From a virus, in IMG/VR virus record IMGVR_UViG_3300008114_000019, positions 1-64,000 of that record: a DNA stretch of 64,000 bases; one strand, given 5' to 3'. The first letter of the stretch is position 1. Every line of letters begins with the position of its first letter. Positions 36,194-45,600 of the stretch are shown in pieces. Below the pieces are notes generated by a model, which searched no databases, was not told the DNA's origin, and saw nothing but the letters and a program-made list of their open reading frames with translations. A program made the translations under genes and the position numbers.

Positions 36194-36639
36194 AAATCTA
36201 CCGCCTGATTGTCAGATCTTTTAATAATAATCTTATAGTATTCTGTTTTACCAAATAATCCAGAGTATGGACTAAGTGTTGCAATTTCAAAAAGAGTTGA
36301 CTTGCCAGCACGAACTCCTCCTGTTTCAACATATATAGGGTTACCTTCTCCGTCTGATATGTTTGTTATAAGAAGATTAGTTAATGCAATTCCACTGTTT
36401 ATATCGTTAAACCTAATATCATTTGGTACCCTGCCAGTTAGAACTGTATCAAATACAATTGCTACATTCTGTACCTGCTGTTCTTCTTTATTTCTAATAT
36501 TGCCAGATGCAAAGTAGCATTTTATATCTTTAAATTTTGACCATTGCTTTTTAATATTACCGTATTGACCTTGTTCAACTGCTGAATAGTATACTTCTGC
36601 TGTCATTGGGTATAAAAAGTTGTCGTCTAAACATGTCAT
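36190..36639 (-). CDS. Head-tail stopper-like connector
   Basis: 149 residues, beta-rich: MTAEVYYSAVEQGQYGNIKK, a W-S-K-F-K-D strand, and a C-terminal YYKIIIKRSDN. Size and position between the adaptor and neck genes suit the stopper that closes the portal channel. Overlaps both neighbours by four bases. The assignment is by context. Confidence 0.55.
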   Translation of the reverse strand: MTCLDDNFLYPMTAEVYYSAVEQGQYGNIKKQWSKFKDIKCYFASGNIRNKEEQQVQNVAIVFDTVLTGRVPNDIRFNDINSGIALTNLLITNISDGEGNPIYVETGGVRAGKSTLFEIATLSPYSGLFGKTEYYKIIIKRSDNQAVDL

Positions 36640-37550
36640 AGTATTCCTAATCTTGTAATATTCTTAGTATATTTTGATAATATTTGATCAACTATTATAT
36701 TACCTGTACCGCTAAATAATTTATCAGCATTAAATTTAACCTTGTATTGGTCAGTTTGATATTCTTCAACATATCTTTTATATTGATCAAGTCTTCCACA
36801 TTTAATATCATTAATTAACATCTCTGTTGCTGCTTGAATGTCTGCTGGAACTGTTTTATAACCAGCATCTAGAACTAGTGTGTAATCGTATCCTGTTGGA
36901 AAAGTAACTGTATCCCAACCATAATATCCTAAATCTCCATATGATACTGGAACATTTGGAAGTGTTTTTTCTAATCTATTCCAAGAGTCTGTAGAGTCTG
37001 GAGTAAATGCTTGAATTGCAGAGTTGTCAAGTGTTAATTTAAAATATTTTTCATTTACTTCTTCTTCTGCATCAAAAACTAAAACATCATTTTCATAAAC
37101 CTTTAAAACCTTATATGCATTTATCCATAAAGGAATATAGTCTAAGCCTTCTCCAACTGTTTGATAAATAATTTTTTTGTTGTAAAAACCATCAGTAATA
37201 AAAGAGTCTATTATTGATCTTGCAATAAGTTCATTATATGTTGCTTCTGTTATTTCTGAAGCAGTAGTTCCAAGTTTGTTTGGATTAGTATATGGTCTAA
37301 TAATATCTAAATTATCTTCAAAAATTATTTCTTCATCTGAGTTTAAAATTTTAACATCATAGTTTCTATCAAACTCTATTTTTGATAATGGCAACGTATA
37401 TGTTAATTGTGAATTTTCATCTGATGTTATATTGTATATATCAACAAAGTGTTCCACCAAATCCTCTAATCTAAGAGTATAAATGTCTCCACTTGTTGGG
37501 ACATCAAACTTAATTGTTAGTGGGTATGGTGGAACCCTTAATGCTTCCAT
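36636..37550 (-). CDS. Head-tail adaptor protein
   Basis: 304 residues. The C-terminal helical part (VPADIQAATEMLINDIKCGR then LDQYKRYVEEYQ, KVKFN and GNIIVDQILSKY) is the usual signature of gp6-like head-tail connectors binding under the portal. The N-terminal half is a beta-rich extension that the smallest adaptors lack. It follows the acidic protein gene and precedes the stopper. Confidence 0.7.
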   Translation of the reverse strand: MEALRVPPYPLTIKFDVPTSGDIYTLRLEDLVEHFVDIYNITSDENSQLTYTLPLSKIEFDRNYDVKILNSDEEIIFEDNLDIIRPYTNPNKLGTTASEITEATYNELIARSIIDSFITDGFYNKKIIYQTVGEGLDYIPLWINAYKVLKVYENDVLVFDAEEEVNEKYFKLTLDNSAIQAFTPDSTDSWNRLEKTLPNVPVSYGDLGYYGWDTVTFPTGYDYTLVLDAGYKTVPADIQAATEMLINDIKCGRLDQYKRYVEEYQTDQYKVKFNADKLFSGTGNIIVDQILSKYTKNITRLGIL

Positions 37551-37553
37551 TGT

Positions 37554-37991
37554 TTATAAGCCGTATTCCTTTGCAACTTGTTCTGGACTTAAAACTGTAA
37601 TATGATCACGCTTTGACCATTCTTTTGCTTCGTCTGGTGTAACATAATTAATACCAATTTTAACCTGTCCAACACCCATCCAAGATACATTTCTTGTTGA
37701 TCTAATTGCAACCTTTTCTTTATCTTTTTTAGGTTTAGCAACTTCTTTTTCTTTTTTAGGTTTAGGTTGTTTTGCAACTCCAATTGCACCAGTTGATAAT
37801 GGTGATAAGCCTTGAACAAGTTCTTCAACTGCTTCTTTTTTATCTTCTGGAATTACTGCTTCTTCTGGAGCCAATATTGCTGGTTGTGGTTTAACTTCTT
37901 CTACAGTATCTTCAACAACTGCTTCTTGAATAGTATTTTCTTCAATTGTTTCTGATGTTTGTGAATCTAAGTTATTGTCTAATTCTGACAT
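37554..37991 (-). CDS. Acidic/basic linker protein near capsid
   Basis: 145 residues in three parts: a Glu/Thr/Val-rich acidic N-terminus, a PKPKKEKEVAKPKKDKEK basic block near 75-95, and a C-terminal domain with VKIGINYVTPDEAKEWSKRD and SPEQVAKEYGL. It may be a capsid decoration or completion protein. Function not recognised. It has its own promoter TGATATAAT after the capsid terminator and a GGAGG ribosome-binding site. Confidence 0.5.
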   Translation of the reverse strand: MSELDNNLDSQTSETIEENTIQEAVVEDTVEEVKPQPAILAPEEAVIPEDKKEAVEELVQGLSPLSTGAIGVAKQPKPKKEKEVAKPKKDKEKVAIRSTRNVSWMGVGQVKIGINYVTPDEAKEWSKRDHITVLSPEQVAKEYGL

Positions 37992-38008
37992 ATATTCCTC
38001 CTTTTAGT

Positions 38009-38017
38009 ATTATATCA
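38009..38017 (-). promoter_or_regulatory. Extended -10 promoter TGATATAAT
   Basis: Between the capsid terminator and the 37991 start, repeating the terminator-then-promoter layout seen after the tail tube gene. Confidence 0.6.
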
Positions 38018-38031
38018 TTTAATTAAATATT

Positions 38032-38065
38032 AAAGGGAGTAAGAAAATTAATCCCTACTCCCTTT
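38032..38065 (-). terminator. Hairpin terminator after capsid gene
   Basis: 10-bp perfect stem (AAAGGGAGTA with TACTCCCTTT) around a 14-base loop, 16 bases after the capsid stop. The following tract AATATTTAATT is AT-rich but not a pure T run, so efficiency is uncertain. Confidence 0.6.
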
Positions 38066-38081
38066 AAATTTGGGTTACAGA

Positions 38082-39227
38082 TTAAGCATCTGCTGCTGCG
38101 TCTGCGTAAGCAACTGCATCTAGTTCTTCCCATTGAATACCAAAACGAACGAAAACTGTATATTCTACAGTATCTTTCTTAGGTTTGTATTCACGGTTAA
38201 CTGTGATGTCTCGTTGGAAGCCCCATACACGGTTCTGTGGGAATGTCAAATCGACATATCCTGCAGGGTAGTAAGGAACTTCTTGAACGTCAATTCCGAG
38301 TACACGAGTTGTACGTGCTGCTCCAAATGTTTGTCCAACTCCATCTAGGTAGCCTTGACGATTTGATTCGGTGCTTCCTGGACGGAAAGCAAATGCTTCT
38401 GCTACTGCGTCTGCAAGTGTTCCGTTGTGCTTAACAATTCCTTGGAATACGTCTGTACCTGCGTAGAACTTAAGATTGTTCTTAAGTGCACGGTATTTAC
38501 GTGGCATTGCAAGAATTATGTTTTGCATAACTTCTGGTGTCCAGCGGTTGCTGGCTACGGTGACAACTGATTCGTGTGCACCTGAACCAACGGCTTTTGC
38601 ACGGTTAATGAAACCGTTCATGATGGACAAGAATGATCCTGTTGATCCATCACCATTGATTGCAAGGTCTTCGATATCGTTACCGAATGCATTAGTCATC
38701 AATCTTACGATATGATCTTCTAATGCTGCACCTTCAATATTGTCTTCTAATGCTTCTGATGATACTTCCCAATCTAAGCGAATTTTCTTTGTAGTTAATT
38801 CAACTTTTGAGAATGTTGCACCAGCGTTTGTGTAATCGCCTAGACCTTGTGCGGCTGCACGAATTACACGTTCTCCAACGTTAACTTTTTCAAGTTCCAT
38901 TGTGTTTGCTCTCATGGTCACTCTGCGACCGTCTTGAGCCAATACAGTTGCATCCCACACGTAGTCAATAAAACGACGTGCTTGTTCAGGACGTAGGATA
39001 CCGCTTCCAGTATCACCTGAAGGATTTACTGCATTTGGACCAGTTGTAACTCCTGATAATGCATCAGGGATGTTGTTTAAGACACCACCAGTTGCGTAGT
39101 TACCTGGAACGTTTTCTGCTGTATCAGAGCCAGATGCGAATGCACCTTGTGCTTGGTATAAGCCTGGTGCTTCGTTACCGATGTTTCCATCAGTACCTGG
39201 TTGATTTTTGATTATTTCTTCCGACAT
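38082..39227 (-). CDS. Major capsid protein
   Basis: 381 residues from ATG 39227 with GGAGGTGA upstream; the frame is open to 39293 but that part lies inside the protease gene. The N-terminal 85 residues are Gly/Asn-rich and may be cut off during maturation. The body has RFIDYVWDATVLAQDGRRVT and IDWEV-like strands, ending in VFVRFGIQWEELDA, in line with HK97-fold capsids. Position after the protease-scaffold gene is canonical. Third codon positions look more GC-rich than average, consistent with high expression. Confidence 0.85.
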   Translation of the reverse strand: MSEEIIKNQPGTDGNIGNEAPGLYQAQGAFASGSDTAENVPGNYATGGVLNNIPDALSGVTTGPNAVNPSGDTGSGILRPEQARRFIDYVWDATVLAQDGRRVTMRANTMELEKVNVGERVIRAAAQGLGDYTNAGATFSKVELTTKKIRLDWEVSSEALEDNIEGAALEDHIVRLMTNAFGNDIEDLAINGDGSTGSFLSIMNGFINRAKAVGSGAHESVVTVASNRWTPEVMQNIILAMPRKYRALKNNLKFYAGTDVFQGIVKHNGTLADAVAEAFAFRPGSTESNRQGYLDGVGQTFGAARTTRVLGIDVQEVPYYPAGYVDLTFPQNRVWGFQRDITVNREYKPKKDTVEYTVFVRFGIQWEELDAVAYADAAADA

Positions 39228-39250
39228 ATATTTCACCTCCGAGTGATTTT

Positions 39251-40579
39251 CTATCTGAATAGATCGGCTGTTTTGAGGAAACGTCCGCCCCATAGGGATT
39301 TTTCAACCATTGCTGGTTGTAACTGTACGACCTCGCCGAGATCGCCAGACTTTCGGAAAGCGGTGTCAGATTCTACTGATTCCATTCTCTTTCCAAACTC
39401 ATTAACTGCACCATTTGTTTCAATTAGTGCATCTTGTGTTTTTGCAACTTGTGATTTTGTATCAACAAGTGCTTTATTTAAATCTGCAACTTCTGCCTGT
39501 AAAGACTTTACTGTTGCAAGTAGATCGCTAAAGGCTGATGTAAGAGTATTCTTAACTTCTGTTACTGCCTCAACAATAACATCGTCTGCTTTAGATACTT
39601 CTGTAGTCACTTCTTCAGTAACTTCTGCTACTGCTTCTACTGTATCTGCTTTTTCAGCATCTACAACTGCTTCTGCGGCTGGTGCATCTTCTGCAACAAC
39701 TTCTGCAGCAGGAGCATCAACTACTGCATCTGCCTCTGGAGCAACCTCAACATTTTCAACTGCAATATCAGATTTTTCAACAATCTCTGCTACTACTTCT
39801 GTTGTTTCTGTCATAGGACTTACCTCCTTGGTAATCTTAGAAGTATTAATGCCTTTAGCACTATCAACTAAGAACTTTATCATATCGATTTTTTCGCTAT
39901 CCGTTTTTTCAACGAATCCTATATTTTTCATTTCATTACCAGTCGTTGGACTGATTTCTTTTTCATTTTCTGAAACCATAACAATTCCTGTTTCTGAATC
40001 CCAGAACACATTTTCTAAAGTTGTATTGTCACCTTTAACTACTGCAACACCATCTACTTTTTCTACAGACATAATGTTTGCAAATTGATTTGCTGGAGAA
40101 TCTACAAGACTCAATTCAACAAGATCATAGTCTTTAATAATTCTAATTTGAGAATCTAACTTCTCATCAAAAGCATCGTCCCACTTATTCATTTTTCCAC
40201 CAATAGAAAAACCTGTTAGTGTTCCATCCAAAACCTTTTCCCATGTGCTTTGAGCACCTTTGGATACGTAAGCAGAAACAAAAACACCATTATAAAATTT
40301 CTTAGATTCTGTATCAAAATATTTTTCTTGTTTGAATGAAACCATTTTGCCTACTGCTAATGGTTGGTGCATTTCTCTTATGTTACCTCGAAAATTTTCA
40401 AATGCCTTCATGCTGGCTTCTGTAGTAACAATGTCCATTTGACGATCTACGTTATCCAATGAGGCAAAGCCTGAAACAATACGTCGTTCTTTATCAACCT
40501 TACTAAAAGGCATAGAAAGGCGGACATTCTCGCCTTCTGTATTCCATTGGGCTTTTAATATAGACATCGTACTATACAT
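39251..40579 (-). CDS. Prohead protease (XkdF-like) fused to scaffold-like region
   Basis: 442 residues. Residues 18-170 match XkdF-type serine proteases: EMHQPLAVGKM (His 71), LTGFSIGGKM (Ser 125) and VELSLVDSPANQ (about 154-165). After residue 230 comes a long Ala/Glu/Val-rich region, then a coiled coil (LLATVKSLQAEVADLNKAL) typical of scaffolds. A protease-scaffold fusion directs capsid assembly and then removes itself. ATG 40579 has AAAGGG; two direct repeats lie upstream. Confidence 0.8.
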   Translation of the reverse strand: MYSTMSILKAQWNTEGENVRLSMPFSKVDKERRIVSGFASLDNVDRQMDIVTTEASMKAFENFRGNIREMHQPLAVGKMVSFKQEKYFDTESKKFYNGVFVSAYVSKGAQSTWEKVLDGTLTGFSIGGKMNKWDDAFDEKLDSQIRIIKDYDLVELSLVDSPANQFANIMSVEKVDGVAVVKGDNTTLENVFWDSETGIVMVSENEKEISPTTGNEMKNIGFVEKTDSEKIDMIKFLVDSAKGINTSKITKEVSPMTETTEVVAEIVEKSDIAVENVEVAPEADAVVDAPAAEVVAEDAPAAEAVVDAEKADTVEAVAEVTEEVTTEVSKADDVIVEAVTEVKNTLTSAFSDLLATVKSLQAEVADLNKALVDTKSQVAKTQDALIETNGAVNEFGKRMESVESDTAFRKSGDLGEVVQLQPAMVEKSLWGGRFLKTADLFR

Positions 40580-40601
40580 TATAGAACCCTTTTATACACA
40601 C

Positions 40602-40622
40602 GTTATAAACATGTTATAAACA
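40602..40622 (-). repeat. Tandem direct repeat upstream of protease gene
   Basis: GTTATAAACA occurs twice (40602-40611, 40613-40622) with an 11-base period, one helical turn, in the portal-protease gap. Could be an operator for a dimer or a factor-assisted promoter. Confidence 0.45.
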
Positions 40623-40628
40623 GGCTAA

Positions 40629-42224
40629 CTAGTTTGAAGATCTACCCTCGCCCTTTGGATTTCTACCACTTATAGTTGCAGTTCCATCAGACTGGTTATT
40701 CAATCTTTCACCATCTCTTGCACGGTTGGCATCATTATTCATAGTTTCTGGTTTAGCCACAAAGGGATCATCCCCACCATCTCTTTGTGGAAGACCCAAT
40801 GCTACTCGTGCTTCGTTAGGCATCATAATTTGTGTTTTTACATATCTTTCAAGTATTTGTGATTGGGCTATCTCATCCGTTAAGGTAAGTTCATTAAATT
40901 TAAACTCTAAGATGTCTTGTTTCTCACGTATAATCTTATTAATTTGTTTCTCAAGTTGTGCCTGTGCTGGTCTTGCTACTTGTTCCTTAAAAGTACGATC
41001 TTGGGCTATTGCTGCAGCAATGGCTGCTGAATCAGACCCACCAAGTTTAGAAAGTGGTACCTGATGAGCAACCAAAATATCATCACGATTCTGTTTTCTG
41101 TATTCTTTAAATGAGCCTTCTTGCACTCCAGACTCAATAGGCTCCATCTTAAACTCTACTTTGTTATTTTCTGAATCTCCAGGAAGAGGTATATACAAAG
41201 TTCTATGATTTTGACCCTTTAATCCAGTCTGTAAAAATCTAAACATCTTGTCTTCTGCATCAGCAGAAAGTTTGGCACCCTTCATTGTTACCACATATCT
41301 TGGAACTGCTTTGTTGCCAAAGTAATCTATGTTATATTGTGAGGCTAACTGATCACCATGTAGTGATGAAATTGCTGAGATAATATCTGGTACTCCATAA
41401 AATGTATTTAATGGTGAGTATTGTTTAAAGTGAATAATTTCATTTGGTCTTGGATCAGCAGTTACTGGGTTTGGATTAGTTGCACCAAAGTTTCTAAAGT
41501 AAACTACCTTATTTGCAATAACCTGAACATATCCATCTCTTAATCTGCGACAACGCATTGTTGTTGCTGGAATGTGTCCAATATATCCAATTTCTCCACG
41601 AGTAGTTCTACCAATTTCCATATATCCATTACCTATGGCTTGAACATCTGTATATATCTTTTCCATAGTTGTTGTAAATGAATCATCTTGGTTTAAACTT
41701 TCTAACCAGTCACGTAATTCAATTTTTGCTCTTTCAATTCTTTTTCTAGCACGACTTACTGCTAATTCATCTGAAGAGCCATCTAATTTAAGCATTGTTC
41801 TTTTTGATACTTCAAAATCATATCCCAAACCTACAATATTTTCAACCTTAGCATCGATGGCTGCATGATTAGCAAAAGAGGTATCGTAATAGTTAGCAAG
41901 TTCATAAACGTTCCATGGTGGCGTAATAACATCAAATAGTCCATAACCATTTCTAAACACATTACCTGGATTTATTTGATTAGAATGAGCACCGTTAACG
42001 CCTTGAGGAACTGCTATAGCATTATCAATATAAGATTGTTGAGTTGTGTCTACTAATGCTTTAGACATTCTTGCTGCACGACGTTTAAAATTATTATCCA
42101 AACCAGAATAGTTTTTTAACTCTTCCCAATTTTTATTAAATGGATCTGAGTTTGCAAAAGCGTTTTGAGATTGTTCGCTATCGTCTAATCTTGCACCAAT
42201 AACATAATCAAAGTCATCACTCAT
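40629..42224 (-). CDS. Portal protein
   Basis: 531 residues. ITPPWNVYELANYYDTSFAN, then DVQAIGNGYMEIGRTTRGEI and the RPNEIIHFKQYSPLNTFYG stretch are the classical HK97/SPP1-type portal core; SAISSLHGDQLASQYNIDYF continues it. It ends in a Gly/Asn-rich tail. It forms the dodecameric channel for DNA. Located directly before the protease and capsid genes and overlapping the small gene upstream by one base. Confidence 0.92.
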   Translation of the reverse strand: MSDDFDYVIGARLDDSEQSQNAFANSDPFNKNWEELKNYSGLDNNFKRRAARMSKALVDTTQQSYIDNAIAVPQGVNGAHSNQINPGNVFRNGYGLFDVITPPWNVYELANYYDTSFANHAAIDAKVENIVGLGYDFEVSKRTMLKLDGSSDELAVSRARKRIERAKIELRDWLESLNQDDSFTTTMEKIYTDVQAIGNGYMEIGRTTRGEIGYIGHIPATTMRCRRLRDGYVQVIANKVVYFRNFGATNPNPVTADPRPNEIIHFKQYSPLNTFYGVPDIISAISSLHGDQLASQYNIDYFGNKAVPRYVVTMKGAKLSADAEDKMFRFLQTGLKGQNHRTLYIPLPGDSENNKVEFKMEPIESGVQEGSFKEYRKQNRDDILVAHQVPLSKLGGSDSAAIAAAIAQDRTFKEQVARPAQAQLEKQINKIIREKQDILEFKFNELTLTDEIAQSQILERYVKTQIMMPNEARVALGLPQRDGGDDPFVAKPETMNNDANRARDGERLNNQSDGTATISGRNPKGEGRSSN

Positions 42225-42619
42225 TATTCTTCGTCTCCGTACTTAGCAATGGTTGCTTTTGCTGCGGCAACTGCACCAAGATCGTTAAGGTTAGGAATTA
42301 ATCCTGCCTTCATTCTGTCTACTTGTTCAGAATACTCTTCGTCAGTAACCCTTCCCATACCTGGAAAAAATACAGCCTCGCCATCTGGTTCTCCATAATA
42401 TGCTGCTGCTCTTTTTATTTCTGCCAATGCTGCAATGTCATTTTTCATGGCTGGTATATTTAAAATATTGCCACTTCCATCAGTAAACCATCTACCATTT
42501 GCTCTTTTCCAAACATAAATACCCCAGTCATAGTTTTTATCAATAAATGTTATCTTTGAATCGCCAATTTGGCCTTTCATACGAGGTTTGCTTTTTTTGT
42601 TTGGATTTTGATTATTCAT
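42224..42619 (-). CDS. Small portal-associated protein of unknown function
   Basis: 131 residues from the ATG at 42619. ATG 42625 is excluded in practice because it would lie one base after the -10 hexamer. Basic N-terminus (NKKSKPRMKGQ), then a W-rich strand segment (WGIYVWKRANGRWFTDGSG) and a helical end. No known family. It leads the portal operon and seems nearly leaderless. A head-assembly role is inferred from context. Confidence 0.6.
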   Translation of the reverse strand: MNNQNPNKKSKPRMKGQIGDSKITFIDKNYDWGIYVWKRANGRWFTDGSGNILNIPAMKNDIAALAEIKRAAAYYGEPDGEAVFFPGMGRVTDEEYSEQVDRMKAGLIPNLNDLGAVAAAKATIAKYGDEE

Positions 42620-42626
42620 AACCATT

Positions 42627-42635
42627 AGTATACCA
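42627..42635 (-). promoter_or_regulatory. Extended -10 promoter TGGTATACT
   Basis: Seven bases from hexamer to ATG 42619, so predicted +1 is one base before the start codon. Drives the portal-protease-capsid genes. Confidence 0.5.
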
Positions 42636-42637
42636 TA

Positions 42638-45600
42638 TTATGTTGGATTAAGGACATATTGTTGCCATGATGAACCAATATAGATAGGATTTTCAGAACT
42701 TTTTGTCAACAACTGCTTTTCTCCATCATTTCCTATTATAATTTTATTTGTTCCCATATAGGTTTTATAAATATTAGAAGGAATATCGCCAAAATCTGAA
42801 GAAGATGTCTTAATTAATACTCCAAACCACAAATATCCTTCATTCCAAAACTCCCAATCAAAACTAAACGGAGTCTCTGCACCTATAATATACTGCTGTT
42901 TTACCTCATCCCAGATTCTAGTTATAGAACTTTGCCTTTGTTGTAATCCAGTTAATTTATAATAAGATATATGGTTATAGGTTAAAGGACCATTAAGATT
43001 TATTGATCCAGTAAAGGAATTAAACTTAAGCGGAGTTGCAAAAGATACACTTAAAAAGTACCAGTTTGTACTATCTATTACTGGATTTGCAACCAAGACT
43101 CCGTTTAAGTAATATGATATTCCATTTTGTAATTGACCAGTTTTTGAATCAATAGCGTATATTCTTCCTCTTTGTCCAGAATCTCCATTTGAAACAATGT
43201 AAAAATTAATTGTTGATTCAACTGTATTTATTTGAAATATTTGAACTGGTGTATAGGTAAATTTATTATTATCACTTTTAATTGCTATTTGTATAGTGGA
43301 TACAGAAAAAGTTGAGTCCTTATTTTCATTGATTGGCATACTAATGCCTCTGTTTTGATAATAATTAAAATCACCTTTTAGTTTTATTCCAGAATATCTG
43401 GTTAGGTGCAGGTATGGGTTGGAATGCTTATAAATGCTTATTGGATTTTTTCCTTTATAGTCATTATATATTCCATTCTTAATATATGGATATAACTTGG
43501 TTCCAGACTTTGTACTAATAGGAGTAGAAGCATTTTGTTCTAATGATCTAGACGATAACTCTAGTGATTTAATTTTTATTTTTCTATTAAATGTTGATCT
43601 TACTCTAAATCTTAAATGTGTTGACATAGATAAACTTTCAAAACTAACAGATGAAGGTGGATATATAATAGTATCGTTTTCAACTAAAAATATAGTGTTT
43701 TGCCAATCTGGGTAGTTGTCTAGGTTTAATATTCCGCTTTTTAGGGCTGGAGCAATTGTTGTAAAAGACTCAAAAGATTTATTTATACCTGTTTTTGTAA
43801 ATTGAAAAGACACATAAGACTGAACTAATGAGTTAACTGAGTCATATTCATAACTTAAATCTGATCTATTATATTGTAAGTCTTCATAATTATTATACCC
43901 ACTAAATAAAGAATTGTCTAGTACTTCATAAGATTGTTGTATTGGTGTTGCAAATTTTTCATTTAATTGACCATATGTCCAACCACCCTCGTCTTCAACA
44001 ATCTTAAAAATAGAAGGTGATGGAAAGTTAATATTATATTGAATATAGTCCAATGAGTATTCTTTTTTATTAGAAGAATTCGTGATATATTTAGCGAAAT
44101 ACTTTAATGGAACATAGTCTTCCCAATAACCAGAGATGCCTATGTCAAGATAATATTTGTTATATTTTACTGTTGGGTGAAGTGTATAACTTGCCAAATC
44201 ATGTTCAATATGAACATTTATATTACTATCATCTTTAATTATTCCACTCTCTTGAAATTGTGAGTCAAAAAGTTTATGATTATTTTTTGTTGATAACCCA
44301 AATCTATACATTTTTTGATTAAAACAAGAACTACCATCTTCATTATTTAATAATATAAGTTTTAATGAATCCTTGTTTCCAAAAAAAGTTGCAACATCTT
44401 TTCCAAATGTAGATATTAATTTTTCTAAATATATTCCAATTTCAATATATGCATCTATTTCGTATGTTGCTTCATGAAGTATTGTTTCTGTTCCTAATAC
44501 ATTAATTTTATATATTAAGTCCCCATCATCTGTTGTAGATATTGAAAAGAAATCTGAATTATTTTTATTTTTAATCAATAATATTGTTGAATCTAATAAT
44601 GTGGTTGTTTTAAAAATACCATGTAAAGAACTAATTTCTTCATTTAAAATATTAAAATTATTAAAAGTATAGGATCCAGAATTGTTTAAAAAACTAACCC
44701 ATAAATTATTTTCATCTTGTTCGCCTAACAACTCATTATACCAACTATCAATATCAACATTATTACTTATTGACATATTAGGAAGTTCATAATCTGGATT
44801 ACTTAAATAACTATTATTATAATTTAAATTATCTATTTTTCCTTGTTGCCATTTTCCAATATTGGGATAATGATAGTTCGTACCATAATCTGAAAAAGAA
44901 TAGTCTATATGTGCTGACTTACCACTATAAGAGGAATCTACCGCTTCAAGACCTTGTACCGCTTGACCATACACCCATCTTTTTTTTGAAACTATTTCTG
45001 GTATTACATAAGGATATATAGCAAAACAATCTAACTCAAATGGATAAATATTTTCATAAGAATAAAAACCAAGCCAATCCTGATCTTTATTATTTTCATC
45101 CAGTTTTGATAAAAGATTGAGTATAGAGTTGTCAACGTTTAAATCTGCAACCTTTTCTCCATTTAAAAATAACAAAACTTTATTTTCTAAATATACTATT
45201 TGGATTAACATTGGTCTAAACCATTCTCCAACATAAACAGACTTAAAGTTATTATCTATAACTAAAGTTATAAAACAATCGTCTACATATAAGCCGTCAT
45301 TAGAATTTATTGGACCAAATATTCTTTTACTTTCTAGAGTATCAACTCCAACCCTTATCCACATCTCTACAGTATAATTATTGTATCTTCCAGAATCATT
45401 TAAAAATCCAAAGCCTGGAAAAATTATAGATGGTTTTGCTGTTTGATCTTCATTAATATTTGGAAATAACTTTGTAACATTCGAAGCACCATAAACTAAA
45501 GGAACACCAAAGTTTTGTGCATATATTTTATTATTATTAACAAGGTAGTAACCATAGTTTGTATCTGATCCGTATGACTTTGCCACAATTCCTTGAGAGG

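Noticed and set aside
39201-40088. 295-residue plus-strand open frame opposite the protease gene
   Set aside because: It mirrors the Ala/Glu-rich scaffold region; its Ser/Thr/Ala repeats are the antisense of that bias. No promoter or ribosome-binding site was seen.
42687-42709. TTGACA with a 17-base spacer to TATCTA near the end of the LamG-like gene
   Set aside because: The hexamers lie inside codons of a clear coding region, the -10 matches only half the consensus, and a better promoter (TGGTATACT) lies closer to the portal operon.
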